Assembly (NCBI GenBank): GCA_019694835.1
Contig: JAIBBE010000022.1
Location: 62,001 to 126,000 of the forward strand
Source: Fimbriimonadaceae bacterium
Lineage (GTDB): Bacteria; Armatimonadota; Fimbriimonadia; Fimbriimonadales; Fimbriimonadaceae
Direction of reading: 5' to 3'
Length of the DNA stretch: 64,000 nt
The position numbers and the translations under genes were made by a program. Every line of letters starts with the position of its first letter. Positions within the stretch are counted from its first letter, which is position 1. This document shows positions 33,898 through 42,570 of this stretch, piece after piece. Under the pieces are notes generated by a model. The model was not told where the DNA came from and ran no database searches. It saw nothing but the letters and a program-made list of their open reading frames with translations.

Positions 33898-34812
33898 CTA
33901 GCGGCGCTTCCACCACAGTGTTTCAACGTTCGCGTGCTGCTTCATGTCGGCTTCCAGTTTCGCCATCTCGTCCGAGGACATCTTCTTGAAGGCGCGGACG
34001 GCATCCAGGTTCTTGCCGACCTCCATCCCCCGGCGAAGGCCGATGGTCAGGGTCGAGATCGGGAGGCTCAGGGAGTAGCGCAGCAGTGGCTCGGCCTCGA
34101 ACTTGCCGCCGGTGGCTCGTTCGATGCCCTTGAGCGACTTCATCCCGACGATCGAGATGCCCAGTTTGTTAGCGGCGGGCAGGACCTCGTCGGCCCAGTC
34201 GTGGATGTGCTTGTCGAGCGCGCTGACGGGGACGAGGAAGCTGTTGAAGGGGTACTTCTTGGGGGCTTCGAGGATCACCTCGGGTCGGGTGTGGCCGGTG
34301 ATCCCGATGTGACGGATGAGTCCATCCTTCTTCGCGCGCTCCAGTCCCTCGATCGCGCCGCCTTTGGCGAGGATCTGGTCGAGTGTGCCGGTGTCGTTGA
34401 CCGCGTGGACTTGGAGGAGATTCACGTGGTCGGTTTGGAGCCGCTCCAGGCTGGCTTTGACCTCGGCGTATGCCCCGTCGGCGCTGCGTTCGAGTGTCTT
34501 GGTGGCGAGGAAGACCTCCTTGCGCCGCTTCTTCATGACGATCCCGATGGCTTTCTCGCTGCGGGTGCCCATGTAGCTGGGGGCAGTGTCGATATAGTTG
34601 ACACCGCCTTCCAGAAGCTGATTGAGGGCGATGATCGCTTCTTCGTCGCCGGGAATCTCCGCCGTTCCGACCGCATAGATCGAGGCCTCCCAGCCCATCT
34701 TGCCGAGTTTGCGCTTCGGCATCGACTTGGTAACCTGACCGAGGACAGGGAAGGCGGTTGCTCCAAGCCCGAGGCCCGAGAGGCGGAGGAGATCGCGGCG
34801 AGAGAGCGACAT
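33898..34812 (-). CDS. Tat-exported aldo/keto reductase
   Basis: 304 residues. A twin-arginine signal (SRRDLLRLSGLGLGATAFP) opens the protein at ATG 34812. The AKR tetrad is present: Asp and Tyr in NYIDTAPSYMG, Lys in LATKT, His in LLQVHAV. The NADPH-binding end reads LPISTLTIGL. An NADPH-dependent oxidoreductase normally is cytoplasmic, so export by Tat (folded, cofactor bound) is coherent but uncommon. It probably reduces a carbonyl or acts in sugar metabolism. No operon partner; the acid phosphatase gene lies upstream in the same direction with only 23 bases between. Confidence 0.87.
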   Translation of the reverse strand: MSLSRRDLLRLSGLGLGATAFPVLGQVTKSMPKRKLGKMGWEASIYAVGTAEIPGDEEAIIALNQLLEGGVNYIDTAPSYMGTRSEKAIGIVMKKRRKEVFLATKTLERSADGAYAEVKASLERLQTDHVNLLQVHAVNDTGTLDQILAKGGAIEGLERAKKDGLIRHIGITGHTRPEVILEAPKKYPFNSFLVPVSALDKHIHDWADEVLPAANKLGISIVGMKSLKGIERATGGKFEAEPLLRYSLSLPISTLTIGLRRGMEVGKNLDAVRAFKKMSSDEMAKLEADMKQHANVETLWWKRR

Positions 34813-34835
34813 GCCTCTATGTTATCGCACACTGA

Positions 34836-35483
34836 CTAGGGAATGAAGTACATCGGGTTGGGAAGCTTGAAGGTTCGTTCGGCATAACCGCCCTTGAGAT
34901 CACTCCACTGGTCCCCGACGCTCGCCAAGATCCGATATCCCTGCTGGGCGATCTGCTTTCTTGCCCCAGACTTGAACGGGATGACGCTCGGCTTGTCGTA
35001 GGTTTCCGGCTTCATGATCAGCGCGGTGTATTCCCCGAATCCGCGCCGACGCAGGTTTTCTTCGGTGCAACCGCGAAGATTCTCCTTTCTTCCCGTGATG
35101 AAGAAGACGTCGACGCCCTTTGCGCGCGCCAGTTCGTAGAGCCCGTGGGTGGGCTGAATCGCGGGGGCAGTCGCTCCGAAGGCCCAGTCATTCCAAAGGT
35201 AGGGCACGAATCCAAAGCCAGTTTCCCGCTCTATCGGATAGTTCGAAAGGCAGGTGTCGTCGATATCGAACACGATGGCTTTCTTGCCCGGCTTGGCGGC
35301 CGCGGTTTTCAGGAATCGTGTCGCTTTGTTGATCACGACGCGGAGGTCTTTCTCGTATCGTCCGCTGTTGTAGTAGGTTTTGACGTTGGACTGTGCCGTA
35401 CCGAGGTTGAGCGGCTCTTGAGAGCCGGCGATGGCGACGAGCGTCAACGCAAGGGCGAGAGTGAATGGGCGGGCAAGGTGCAT
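34836..35483 (-). CDS. HAD-superfamily acid phosphatase, exported
   Basis: 215 residues, ATG 35483, chosen because it opens a signal peptide (ending AIAGSQ). The class B/III acid phosphatase motifs are complete: VFDIDDTCLSN (catalytic Asp pair), VFFITGRKENL, the Lys in FKSGARKQIA, and SVGDQWSDLKGG. It should hydrolyse phosphomonoesters outside the cytoplasm. It is followed closely by the Tat-exported reductase, and the start lies 130 bases from the divergent gene at 35613. Confidence 0.87.
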   Translation of the reverse strand: MHLARPFTLALALTLVAIAGSQEPLNLGTAQSNVKTYYNSGRYEKDLRVVINKATRFLKTAAAKPGKKAIVFDIDDTCLSNYPIERETGFGFVPYLWNDWAFGATAPAIQPTHGLYELARAKGVDVFFITGRKENLRGCTEENLRRRGFGEYTALIMKPETYDKPSVIPFKSGARKQIAQQGYRILASVGDQWSDLKGGYAERTFKLPNPMYFIP

Positions 35484-35612
35484 GGGCACTGTGTTACCCG
35501 ACTCGCCGTATCGGTCGGTGATGGTCTTCTTTCCTCCGGCAATCCAGGACACAAATTTGGCGGGGACGGAACACTCGACGGCTGGTTTCGCATCTACAAT
35601 AGCAATAGGGCT

Positions 35613-37823
35613 ATGAAGACGTATTGGATTCCTCTCGCGTGGTTGCTGGCGTGTTCGTCGGCTTGGTCTCAGGTGCCCGAGGCCCTCTCAAAGCCGGTCG
35701 AGATTCGGCTGGGAGCGACCCGTGTTCCGGTGGCCCTCGAGATCCTCTCCAAGCAAACGGGCGTTGCCATGAAGACGATTCCGTTCTACGAGAACGAGGT
35801 GATCATTTTGAGTTCTCGCACGCGCGATCTCAATACGGTCATGAAGAAGATGGCGGAGGCAGTAGCGGGGGAGTGGAAGGTCGTGGATGGTGTCTACGTC
35901 CTTGGGCGAGATCAGCAGAAGATCCTCGAGCAGGAGAAACAGTCGCGTCAGAAGTTGCTCGACCAGATCCAACGAGCCCAAGCCGAAGCACGAAAGCTCC
36001 TTGCCAGCGCCTATACCGTCGAATCGCTGCAGGCAAACTTGAAGAAGCAGGGAGAGACTGAGAAACGGATGCAGAGCGGCTCGGTGCCCTACGAGATCTG
36101 GCGAACGTATTCGAAGCTGGCGAGCATGGGGCCGTTCCAGAGGGCGGCAATGCGCCTTTTCGTCCAGATCGATCCGAAGGTACTGATCGACATTCCCCAG
36201 CGGGGGCGCCTCGTGTTCTCGACCTCGCCGAATGCCATGCAGCGCCCGCTGAACGGGGGGGCACAGGTAGGGCAGGCGCTTGTCGCCGAGCAGAAGCTTT
36301 ACGTTGAGGTGAAGGAGGCACAGGCACCCAATCCCGACGGTGCTGAGCGAATCTTTTTCGGCGCATTCGAGACGCCGTCGAAGGAGTTCAAGAAGCCGAT
36401 TGGCAAGCTGCTGCTGGTGATTCAGCGCGACCGTTGGTCTGAGGTCGCGAACGACGGCACCCTGCACGTCATCGCGACTGACGGCAAGTCTCTCGGATCG
36501 GCCAACCTCGACATCAACGGCCTTGCCGTTGACGAACAGGAGGTTGAGCGGTCGATGAAAGCGGAGAAGACGAAGGAGGACCCGCAAGAGCCGCTGCTTC
36601 CGTTTTCGCCCGAGACCACCGCGATCTTGGATTTCATGAAGAACCGCAATGGAACGATCACCAATCCGCAGGTCTGGTCGGTTCCCCCGGCAGAGGTTGT
36701 CGGCCTGCTTCTGGAGCCCGAGGTCCGCGATCCGCTGAACGGGCCGATATCGGATGCCTTCCTTGAGTACGCGGACCGCAAAGGCGTTGATCTGATTGGC
36801 GCGATGGAAGAGAACTGGACCGGCTGGACTCGAAGCCGTGCGAACGACACGAGAGGATTCCGGGCGAGTTTGCTTCAGCAGGTTTACGCGAAGAACATGA
36901 AGATCGAAGAGGGGTGGCTTCATTTGACCCCTAACGATCCTGTTCAATGCCGGCGAGATCGTGTTGACCGCGCCTCTTTGGGCTCGTTCCTCAGACAAGT
37001 GCGCAACGACGGTCGCGTGACGTTGGACAGTCTCGCGACGTTTCTCCTCCAGAATGATGGCAAGCCGGTTTTCAGTGCTCAAACGACGCTGGGCCTCCTC
37101 GTTCCCGGGGCCAGTGCGGACTTCTGGCAAAAGGGAGACGAGGACGCCCTGCGACTTTACGCGACCATGAGCCCCGCTCAGCGGCAGAATTTGAATGCGG
37201 GAGGAAAACTGCCCATCGCTTCAATGAATCCGCAGCAGAGGGAGTTCGTAAGGCGATTGACCTTCGGTTCAGACGTCTATCTCCAAAAGAACGGCGGGGA
37301 GTCCGATGCCCCGTCTGTCGAAACCGAGGATATCGAGAGCTATTCCATGTACGACGTCGGGTCGGAACCCACCGAACTCCTACCCAGTGGCATTCCGAAC
37401 CGAGCCACGTTGAGTTGGTCTGCGGAGAAGAAGGACGTGCTTTACGGTTACGATGCGGCCGAGGAACGGGGTGGCTACAGCTACGGCCAGGAAATCGAGG
37501 GTATCGCGGCTCAGCTTTTCTACAAGCAGCATCCCGAACTGTTTCCTTGGGCGGACGATAACCCCAATCTGGACCTGTTTCGGGCGGCCAACCGTCGCGA
37601 CGTCGCCATCAGCCTGACGTATTCGACGACGGTGTCGGGGCAGTACACGCTGAGTGACGACGTTTTTGTCAATGGCCCGCCCATCAAGCGCGATCAGCTA
37701 CCGGCCGCGTTCTTGGCGGCGCTCGACAAGGAGATGAAGAAACTCGCCGAGCAGTTCAAGAACATCAAGCCGGGTGAGCTTGGCGGGGGTGGCGAAGTGC
37801 CCCCTCCTCCGCCGACCAGCTAG
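35613..37823 (+). CDS. Exported protein of unknown function with STN-like N-terminus
   Basis: 736 residues from ATG 35613 with a signal peptide (ending SSAWSQ). Residues 25-95 resemble the STN (secretin/TonB short N-terminal) fold: VEIRLGATRVPVALEILSKQ, then NTVMKKMAEAVAGEW and VVDGVYVLG. A coiled coil follows (residues about 95-150, ILEQEKQSRQKLLDQIQ). The large remainder is not recognised and shows repeated polar segments; it ends in GGGGEVPPPPPTS, a flexible tail. No pore or TonB domain follows, so the STN-like part may be a scaffold. An intergenic repeat begins at its stop codon. Confidence 0.7.
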   Translation: MKTYWIPLAWLLACSSAWSQVPEALSKPVEIRLGATRVPVALEILSKQTGVAMKTIPFYENEVIILSSRTRDLNTVMKKMAEAVAGEWKVVDGVYVLGRDQQKILEQEKQSRQKLLDQIQRAQAEARKLLASAYTVESLQANLKKQGETEKRMQSGSVPYEIWRTYSKLASMGPFQRAAMRLFVQIDPKVLIDIPQRGRLVFSTSPNAMQRPLNGGAQVGQALVAEQKLYVEVKEAQAPNPDGAERIFFGAFETPSKEFKKPIGKLLLVIQRDRWSEVANDGTLHVIATDGKSLGSANLDINGLAVDEQEVERSMKAEKTKEDPQEPLLPFSPETTAILDFMKNRNGTITNPQVWSVPPAEVVGLLLEPEVRDPLNGPISDAFLEYADRKGVDLIGAMEENWTGWTRSRANDTRGFRASLLQQVYAKNMKIEEGWLHLTPNDPVQCRRDRVDRASLGSFLRQVRNDGRVTLDSLATFLLQNDGKPVFSAQTTLGLLVPGASADFWQKGDEDALRLYATMSPAQRQNLNAGGKLPIASMNPQQREFVRRLTFGSDVYLQKNGGESDAPSVETEDIESYSMYDVGSEPTELLPSGIPNRATLSWSAEKKDVLYGYDAAEERGGYSYGQEIEGIAAQLFYKQHPELFPWADDNPNLDLFRAANRRDVAISLTYSTTVSGQYTLSDDVFVNGPPIKRDQLPAAFLAALDKEMKKLAEQFKNIKPGELGGGGEVPPPPPTS

Positions 37824-37985
37824 CTTCCGGGTGGCATGGGACGACGCCTTCCGCAGAACTTCCGTCGCCACCCAATGAGTCCCGTGCGAACGCCAGATTG
37901 GGGCCGCTTAGCATCCGGGTGGCACGGGACGACATCTTCCGCAGAACTTCCGTCGCCACCCAATGAGTCCCGTGCGAACGCCAAA
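37822..37985. repeat. Two tandem copies of a palindromic repeat between convergent genes
   Basis: Copies start at 37822 and 37910 (88-base period). Each contains CCGGGTGGCAYGGGACGAC, TTCCGCAGAACTTCCGTCGC, CACCCAATGAGTCCCGTGCG. GGCAYGGGAC and GTCCCGTGCG are near-complementary, so a long hairpin forms. The element occupies the space between the stop at 37823 and the convergent stop at 38001. A third copy lies at 45517. Confidence 0.9.
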
Positions 37986-38000
37986 CACGAAAGCTGGCTT

Positions 38001-38744
38001 CTACTTGGGCTCAAGTTCGATGAACTGGATGACAGGAGGTGCGCTGCCGTCGTCTTGGATTCCGCCGATGATCACGAAGTAGATTCCGCCGCTTCGCAGG
38101 GTGATGCTGGTGGACGCGTAGATGTTCTCACCGTCGACGTCGGCGCGCCGTGCCTCGAAGGTTTGGAACCCTGAATCCACGACGATGTCTTGGCTGCCAC
38201 CAAAGTCGAGGTTCTCGAGCTTGAACTGCGGATTGTCGCCGGGCGTTTGGAAATTGAGCTGAGGAGTCTCGTCGCCGGGCGGGCGGCTGAAGGCATGGAG
38301 AACGTACAGGTGGGCCTTGTCGCCGGTTGGCGCGACGCGATCGATCTCAGTCAGTGCGATTCGCGCGGACTTCTCCTCATCGCCTTCCGCTGGATTGAGC
38401 AACCCAAGGGTAATCCCGATGTAGTGCTTATCTCGTTCAAGAACATTGCTGATGCGATCGATATCGTCGAGCGAACCGGGGACCCGCGAGGAGATGTCAT
38501 AGCCGCCGTCGAGGTCGCTCTTAAAGGGCACCTTGGTGAAAGGCCCAGAGGCCGAGAGGTAGTTGACGTTGGCACCTTTGAGCTCATCGTTGAGATAGAA
38601 CTCGATGGCTCCGCTGTCCGCAGAGGCATTGACGAATTTAATCGTCGGATCGGGAAGAGCTTCCTCACCTCTGACCGTCGAACCGCCGCATCCTGCGACC
38701 ACGAAAACGGCCAATGCCGCCATGAACAGCCCGAATCGTTTCAT
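38001..38744 (-). CDS. DUF4397-type lipoprotein
   Basis: 247 residues from ATG 38744 (ATG 38747 also possible) after ACAAGG. A lipoprotein signal ends VVAGCGG, so Cys near residue 16 is lipidated. The DUF4397 pattern follows: TIKFVNASADSGAIEFYLND, YDISSRVPGSLDDID, and SITLRSGGIYFVIIGG. These proteins are envelope-anchored with Ig-like beta domains; role unknown. The next gene on the same strand follows after 30 bases. Confidence 0.8.
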   Translation of the reverse strand: MKRFGLFMAALAVFVVAGCGGSTVRGEEALPDPTIKFVNASADSGAIEFYLNDELKGANVNYLSASGPFTKVPFKSDLDGGYDISSRVPGSLDDIDRISNVLERDKHYIGITLGLLNPAEGDEEKSARIALTEIDRVAPTGDKAHLYVLHAFSRPPGDETPQLNFQTPGDNPQFKLENLDFGGSQDIVVDSGFQTFEARRADVDGENIYASTSITLRSGGIYFVIIGGIQDDGSAPPVIQFIELEPK

Positions 38745-38775
38745 CATCCTTGTCCAGCCAACATACCCCAAGCGG

Positions 38776-39531
38776 CTACTTGATCACCTTGAATAGTGAC
38801 GCATCAGGCGAACCACCGACCTTGAGATCGAGGTCCCAGACGGTCACGATGGTGATCGGTCCGACGTTCAAATCGACCTTTCGGCTACGGAATTTCTCAT
38901 CGAGCGTGGTCGTGTTGGGCTGGAAGGTCTCCCGGTGGATGTATTTCTTGAGATTGCCGGTTGCAGACTCAATCCACATTTCGTAAGTTCCGCTGGCGGG
39001 GGAGCTCGCATAAAGGCGCCAGTTTCCGCCGACCGCCTTGACCCCGTCGGGTACTTCTCGGTCGAGCATTTCGAGCGTGGCCCATTGGTTGCGGATGTAC
39101 TTGAGGTCATCGGTCCGCGCAATCGCGATGTCAAGGGGCGCAGACCGGTCGGCTAGCGAGCGCGAAGCTACGGCGTAAATCTCGCGATAGGTGAGCTGCT
39201 TCCCGGCCTGCGTGACCTGCTCGACCAGCCGCTCGCCGGGGGCACCCACGCGCTCCTCGGGCAAATCGTAACTGAAGAGGGTTCCATCGCTGGTCACGAA
39301 GAACGAGCGCGCTTCGCTGTTCTTTCGGTCTTGGCGGATGAAGAGCTTGGAGGGCTTCTCCCACTGAACGTAGGTGTCGATGCCGATTGAGATGTTCTGC
39401 ACGCTCTGGACCATGCGGATCGTGCCGGTCAAGCTGTTTCCGCCGTCATAGTGGCGAAGCATCCGCCCGACCAATTCGGCGGCTGACTCTTGGGGCGTGA
39501 GCAGGGCGACGGCGACACATAGACTGAGCAT
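38776..39531 (-). CDS. LolA/LolB-fold exported protein (DUF2092-like)
   Basis: 251 residues with a short signal peptide at the start (MLSLCVAVALLTPQESAA). Strands such as LTGTIRMVQSVQNISIGIDT, YVQWEKPSKLFIRQD, SDGTLFSYDLPEE and YEMWIESATGNLKKYIHR are those of the LolA-like lipoprotein carrier fold. It might bind lipid or act in envelope sorting, but the family also holds proteins of unknown function. It lies between the DUF4397 lipoprotein and the PduO gene in one minus-strand run; the gap to PduO is only 6 bases. Confidence 0.7.
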   Translation of the reverse strand: MLSLCVAVALLTPQESAAELVGRMLRHYDGGNSLTGTIRMVQSVQNISIGIDTYVQWEKPSKLFIRQDRKNSEARSFFVTSDGTLFSYDLPEERVGAPGERLVEQVTQAGKQLTYREIYAVASRSLADRSAPLDIAIARTDDLKYIRNQWATLEMLDREVPDGVKAVGGNWRLYASSPASGTYEMWIESATGNLKKYIHRETFQPNTTTLDEKFRSRKVDLNVGPITIVTVWDLDLKVGGSPDASLFKVIK

Positions 39532-39537
39532 GGTTAG

Positions 39538-40086
39538 TTACACCTCTTTGGCAGACCAAATCACGTCCTTGCGATCGGCAAGGCGATTAGCTGTTCTCGC
39601 AGCGACGAATAGCCAATCGGATAGACGATTGAAGAAGATGAGGGTTAGCTCTTCGACGGGTTCGCGGCGATGAAGCCGCAAAATCGCACGTTCAGCACGT
39701 CGGCAGACGGTGCGTGCATGGTGCAAGTGAGCGGCCAGGGGCACCCCTCCCGGGAGGATGAAGTTCTTGAGCGGTGGCAGGGCCTCGGTCTGCTCATCAA
39801 TCGAAACCTCGAGGAGCCGCACGTCTTCGCCGTCGAAGGCGGCTCGGTAATAGCGACCATCTCGTGGGCCGCCGAGTTCAGCCCCTGCGTCGAAAAGCAA
39901 GTTCTGGATGCGCTCCAATAGGTGGTCCAGTCCCATTCCTTCGCTCAAGCACCGACAGAGCCCAAGGCAGGCGTTGAGTTCATCGATGGTCCCCACTGCT
40001 TCGATGCGGTCGTCGTCCTTTCGGATGCGATCTCCGCCGATAAGGCCTGTGTCGCCCGCATCTCCGGTCTTGGTGTAGATCTTCAT
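39538..40086 (-). CDS. PduO-type cob(I)alamin adenosyltransferase
   Basis: 182 residues from ATG 40086, sharing ATGA with the stop of the WecG-like gene. KIYTKTGDAGDTGLIGGDRIRK at the start contains the ATP-binding T-K-x-G-D-x-G-x-T motif (TKTGDAGDTG). Later RIEAVGTIDELNACLGL, FILPGGVPLAAHLHHART and CRRAERAI are conserved, the last in the substrate-binding helix. It converts cob(I)alamin to adenosylcobalamin. The partners upstream (WecG, PurK) are unrelated, so the operon is a convenience grouping. Confidence 0.92.
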   Translation of the reverse strand: MKIYTKTGDAGDTGLIGGDRIRKDDDRIEAVGTIDELNACLGLCRCLSEGMGLDHLLERIQNLLFDAGAELGGPRDGRYYRAAFDGEDVRLLEVSIDEQTEALPPLKNFILPGGVPLAAHLHHARTVCRRAERAILRLHRREPVEELTLIFFNRLSDWLFVAARTANRLADRKDVIWSAKEV

Positions 40087-40832
40087 TGCGAGGTCAGCAC
40101 GAGCCGGACGAAGCGGGGGAGGTACTTCACCTTCGACATCTTCTTGGGGTTGAGAATCAGTCGCCAGAACCATTCCATCTTCATCTTTTGGATCAGTTTT
40201 GGCGCGCGCTTGGTCTTGCCGCTGAACACATCGAAGCTGCCGCCTACTCCCATCGCGACCGGTGCTTGAATGATCGACTGGGTTTTGAGGATGAACTGCT
40301 CCTGTCGCGGCATCCCCATGGCGACGAAAAGCACGTCCGGGTGAGTCTTCGCAATGTCCTGGGCGACCACGTCGTCGTCCGCGGCAGGGAAGTAGCCGTG
40401 CCGCGCTCCCACAATGTTGCACCCCGGGTGGCGAAGGCGCATCCGCTCGGCAGCGAGTTCGGCGACCCCGGGCTCTGCGCCGAGGAAGAAGATCCGATAG
40501 CCGACGTCTGCACTGCGCGCGCAGAGTCGGTCGACGAGGTCAACGCCGCTGACGCGCTGCTGGTTTGCGCATCCAGCCCTCTTCATCGCCCACACGACTC
40601 CGGAAGAATCGGGAGTGATCAGGGCGGCCTGTTCTAATATCTCATGAAACAAGAGGTCGTCCTGAGCCATCACCAACCCACTCGCGTCGGCAGTGAACAC
40701 AAGGCTCGGAGTGCGAGCTTCGATCATATCCTCAAGCCGATCGATAGCCTCGTCCATGGTAAGGCAATCGACCGGAATGCCGAGAACAGGCGTCCGGGTG
40801 ACAGGCGTGCGTGAAGCTCCGTCGGTCTTCAT
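40083..40832 (-). CDS. WecG/TagA/CpsF family glycosyltransferase
   Basis: 249 residues, ATG 40832; an upstream extension would run into purK. Motifs: VLGIPVDCLTMDEAIDRL, VFTADASGLVMAQDD, ALITPDSSGVVWAMKRAG, FFLGAEPGVAELAAERM and FVAMGMPRQEQFI, all of family GT26. It would add a sugar (N-acetylmannosamine type) to a lipid-linked intermediate of a cell-surface polymer. It ends 4 bases inside the PduO start; the purK gene is 28 bases upstream on the same strand. Confidence 0.9.
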   Translation of the reverse strand: MKTDGASRTPVTRTPVLGIPVDCLTMDEAIDRLEDMIEARTPSLVFTADASGLVMAQDDLLFHEILEQAALITPDSSGVVWAMKRAGCANQQRVSGVDLVDRLCARSADVGYRIFFLGAEPGVAELAAERMRLRHPGCNIVGARHGYFPAADDDVVAQDIAKTHPDVLFVAMGMPRQEQFILKTQSIIQAPVAMGVGGSFDVFSGKTKRAPKLIQKMKMEWFWRLILNPKKMSKVKYLPRFVRLVLTSQ

Positions 40833-40860
40833 CTGTTGGGTCGAGTTTACCGTATCGAAC

Positions 40861-42057
40861 CTACGATTCCGGCTCAGAATCCTCTTCTTCGAGCAGGACT
40901 TTCCAGCCCTCATAAAACCTTGCCCGGGCCGCTTCGGCCCTTGCCCGCCCGTGTTCGCCCACCACGTTCATATGGCCCATTTTGCGTCCCGGCCGAGAAA
41001 CAGCCTTGCCGTACCAATGAAACTGAACGCCGGGATCTTGGGCGAGTGCGGCGGCAAGACCCCGTCGGAAGTTGCCAACGTTGCGTTGTCCGATGAGGTT
41101 GGCCATGCACGTCGGAAAGCCATCGATCGGCAGGGGGGGAAGGCCGATCGTGAGTCGTACATGCTGCTCGAACTGGCTGGGACCGCCCCAGTCGAGGGTG
41201 TAGTGACCTGAGTTATGCGGGCGAGGCGCGATTTCATTGACCACGAACGACCCATCTTCACGTTCGAAGAGTTCGACGCCGAACAGGCCGAAGCCGCCCA
41301 CGGCCTCGACCGCCTGAACGGCAATTGCCGAGGCGTCGACATCAGCAGGGAAGACCAGATCGCACATGTGGTTGGCCTGGACGGACTCCATGGTCGGAAA
41401 AGTCGCGACATCGACTCTGAGTTCGGGGGACCCCTTGGGCGGATTCAGCGGATCGTAAGTCGGGGACACCCACCGCATCACCATCACCGCCAACTCGCGT
41501 TTGAAAGGCACGAATTCCTCGGCGAGCCAACCGCCATCGCTCCACGTACGGCGGAGGTCTTCGAAGTCCTCGGCACTCTTGGCGGTGCGGGTTCCTCGCC
41601 CATCGTAGCCGCCGGTTCGAGCTTTGAGGACCATTGGAAACCCGATTTTGGCAATGGCTCCAGTCCCGTCGTCCTCGATCGCCACCGCCTTTGGGCTTGC
41701 GACGCCTTTCGCTGCATAGGCTTGCCGCTGGAGGAGTTTGTCCTGGATAGTCGCCAGCGTGTCGAGGCCGGGTGTGAGGATGTTCTCCTCGCGACTGGCC
41801 TCTTGCAGCGCGGCACGGATCGCGGCGGCAGGTACGAACTCGTTCTCCAGTGTCAGAAAGGCGCAGTTCCGGGCCAGATCGAGCAGCGCTTCGGGGTCAT
41901 TGAGGGCACCGGTCACACTCGGGGCGATTTGGGCCGCAGGGGTGTCTTCGCCGGGGTCAAGGGAGATGCAGGTCAGTCCCATTCGCTGGGCCGCCTGGAT
42001 CGACATCCGCGCCAACTGTCCTCCGCCCAAAAACCCAATATCGAAGCCTGCATCCAT
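40861..42057 (-). CDS. purK: N5-carboxyaminoimidazole ribonucleotide synthase
   Basis: 398 residues from ATG 42057 (ATG 42066 in frame also fits). ATP-grasp enzyme of purine biosynthesis that carboxylates AIR with bicarbonate. FDIGFLGGGQLARM at the N-terminus, ISLDPGEDTPAAQIA, VLKARTGGYDGRGT (the P-loop-like ATP segment), LAEEFVPFKRELAVMV and FVVNEIAPRPHNSGHYT are all diagnostic. The C-terminus KAVSRPGRKMGHMNVVG is typical. No purE is in the window. Confidence 0.95.
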   Translation of the reverse strand: MDAGFDIGFLGGGQLARMSIQAAQRMGLTCISLDPGEDTPAAQIAPSVTGALNDPEALLDLARNCAFLTLENEFVPAAAIRAALQEASREENILTPGLDTLATIQDKLLQRQAYAAKGVASPKAVAIEDDGTGAIAKIGFPMVLKARTGGYDGRGTRTAKSAEDFEDLRRTWSDGGWLAEEFVPFKRELAVMVMRWVSPTYDPLNPPKGSPELRVDVATFPTMESVQANHMCDLVFPADVDASAIAVQAVEAVGGFGLFGVELFEREDGSFVVNEIAPRPHNSGHYTLDWGGPSQFEQHVRLTIGLPPLPIDGFPTCMANLIGQRNVGNFRRGLAAALAQDPGVQFHWYGKAVSRPGRKMGHMNVVGEHGRARAEAARARFYEGWKVLLEEEDSEPES

Positions 42058-42169
42058 CCCGCCCATTATGCGGGACGGCAAGATCGCCTGATTCCTTGTG
42101 CCTAATCCTCGTAAAATCCGAACCTCTTGCGTCTCAAAGCGTTCTAACGCTACAGATCAGGTGAGATGC

Positions 42170-42529
42170 ATGAACAAACGAGTGCTCATTTGCGATGACG
42201 AGAAGCCCATCACCCGGCTTCTGCAGTCCAGCCTCGAAAAAGAGGGGCATGAGGTCTTTGTCGCCAACGATGGCCGTGAAGCACTGGACTGCCTCGACCG
42301 ACAGAGCCTCGACGTGTTGGTTCTCGACTGGATGATGCCGTACGTAGACGGGCTAGAGGTCCTTCGACGGGTTCGATCCAATCCCCATCTGGGACACCTC
42401 AAGATCATCATGCTCAGTACCCTCGCTCAAGACGCCGACATCGAGGAAGGCACGCGAGCTGGTGCGGACCGCTACATCACCAAGCCGTTCAATCCACGCG
42501 AACTCTACACGATTATCCGCGATCTGTAG
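42170..42529 (+). CDS. Single-domain response regulator (CheY-like)
   Basis: 119 residues from ATG 42170 (after GGTGAGATGC). A lone receiver domain: the acidic pair in VLICDDEKP, phosphoacceptor Asp in VLVLDWMMPYVDG, Thr/Ser in IIMLSTL, and Lys in RYITKPFNP. No output domain is attached. It would act by protein contact or in a phosphorelay; no kinase is nearby. It ends 41 bases before the SARP regulator in the same direction, so a link is possible. Confidence 0.9.
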   Translation: MNKRVLICDDEKPITRLLQSSLEKEGHEVFVANDGREALDCLDRQSLDVLVLDWMMPYVDGLEVLRRVRSNPHLGHLKIIMLSTLAQDADIEEGTRAGADRYITKPFNPRELYTIIRDL

Positions 42530-42570
42530 CCTTTGCCGCACCTTTGCGTCAATTGGGTTATCCTACTGCC

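Noticed and set aside
33934..34839. Long plus-strand frame over the aldo/keto reductase
   Set aside because: Antisense shadow of a gene with complete AKR active-site residues.
35688..37130. A 480-codon minus-strand open frame
   Set aside because: Antisense to the exported STN-like gene, which has a signal peptide and ribosome-site position; composition effect of GC-rich codons.
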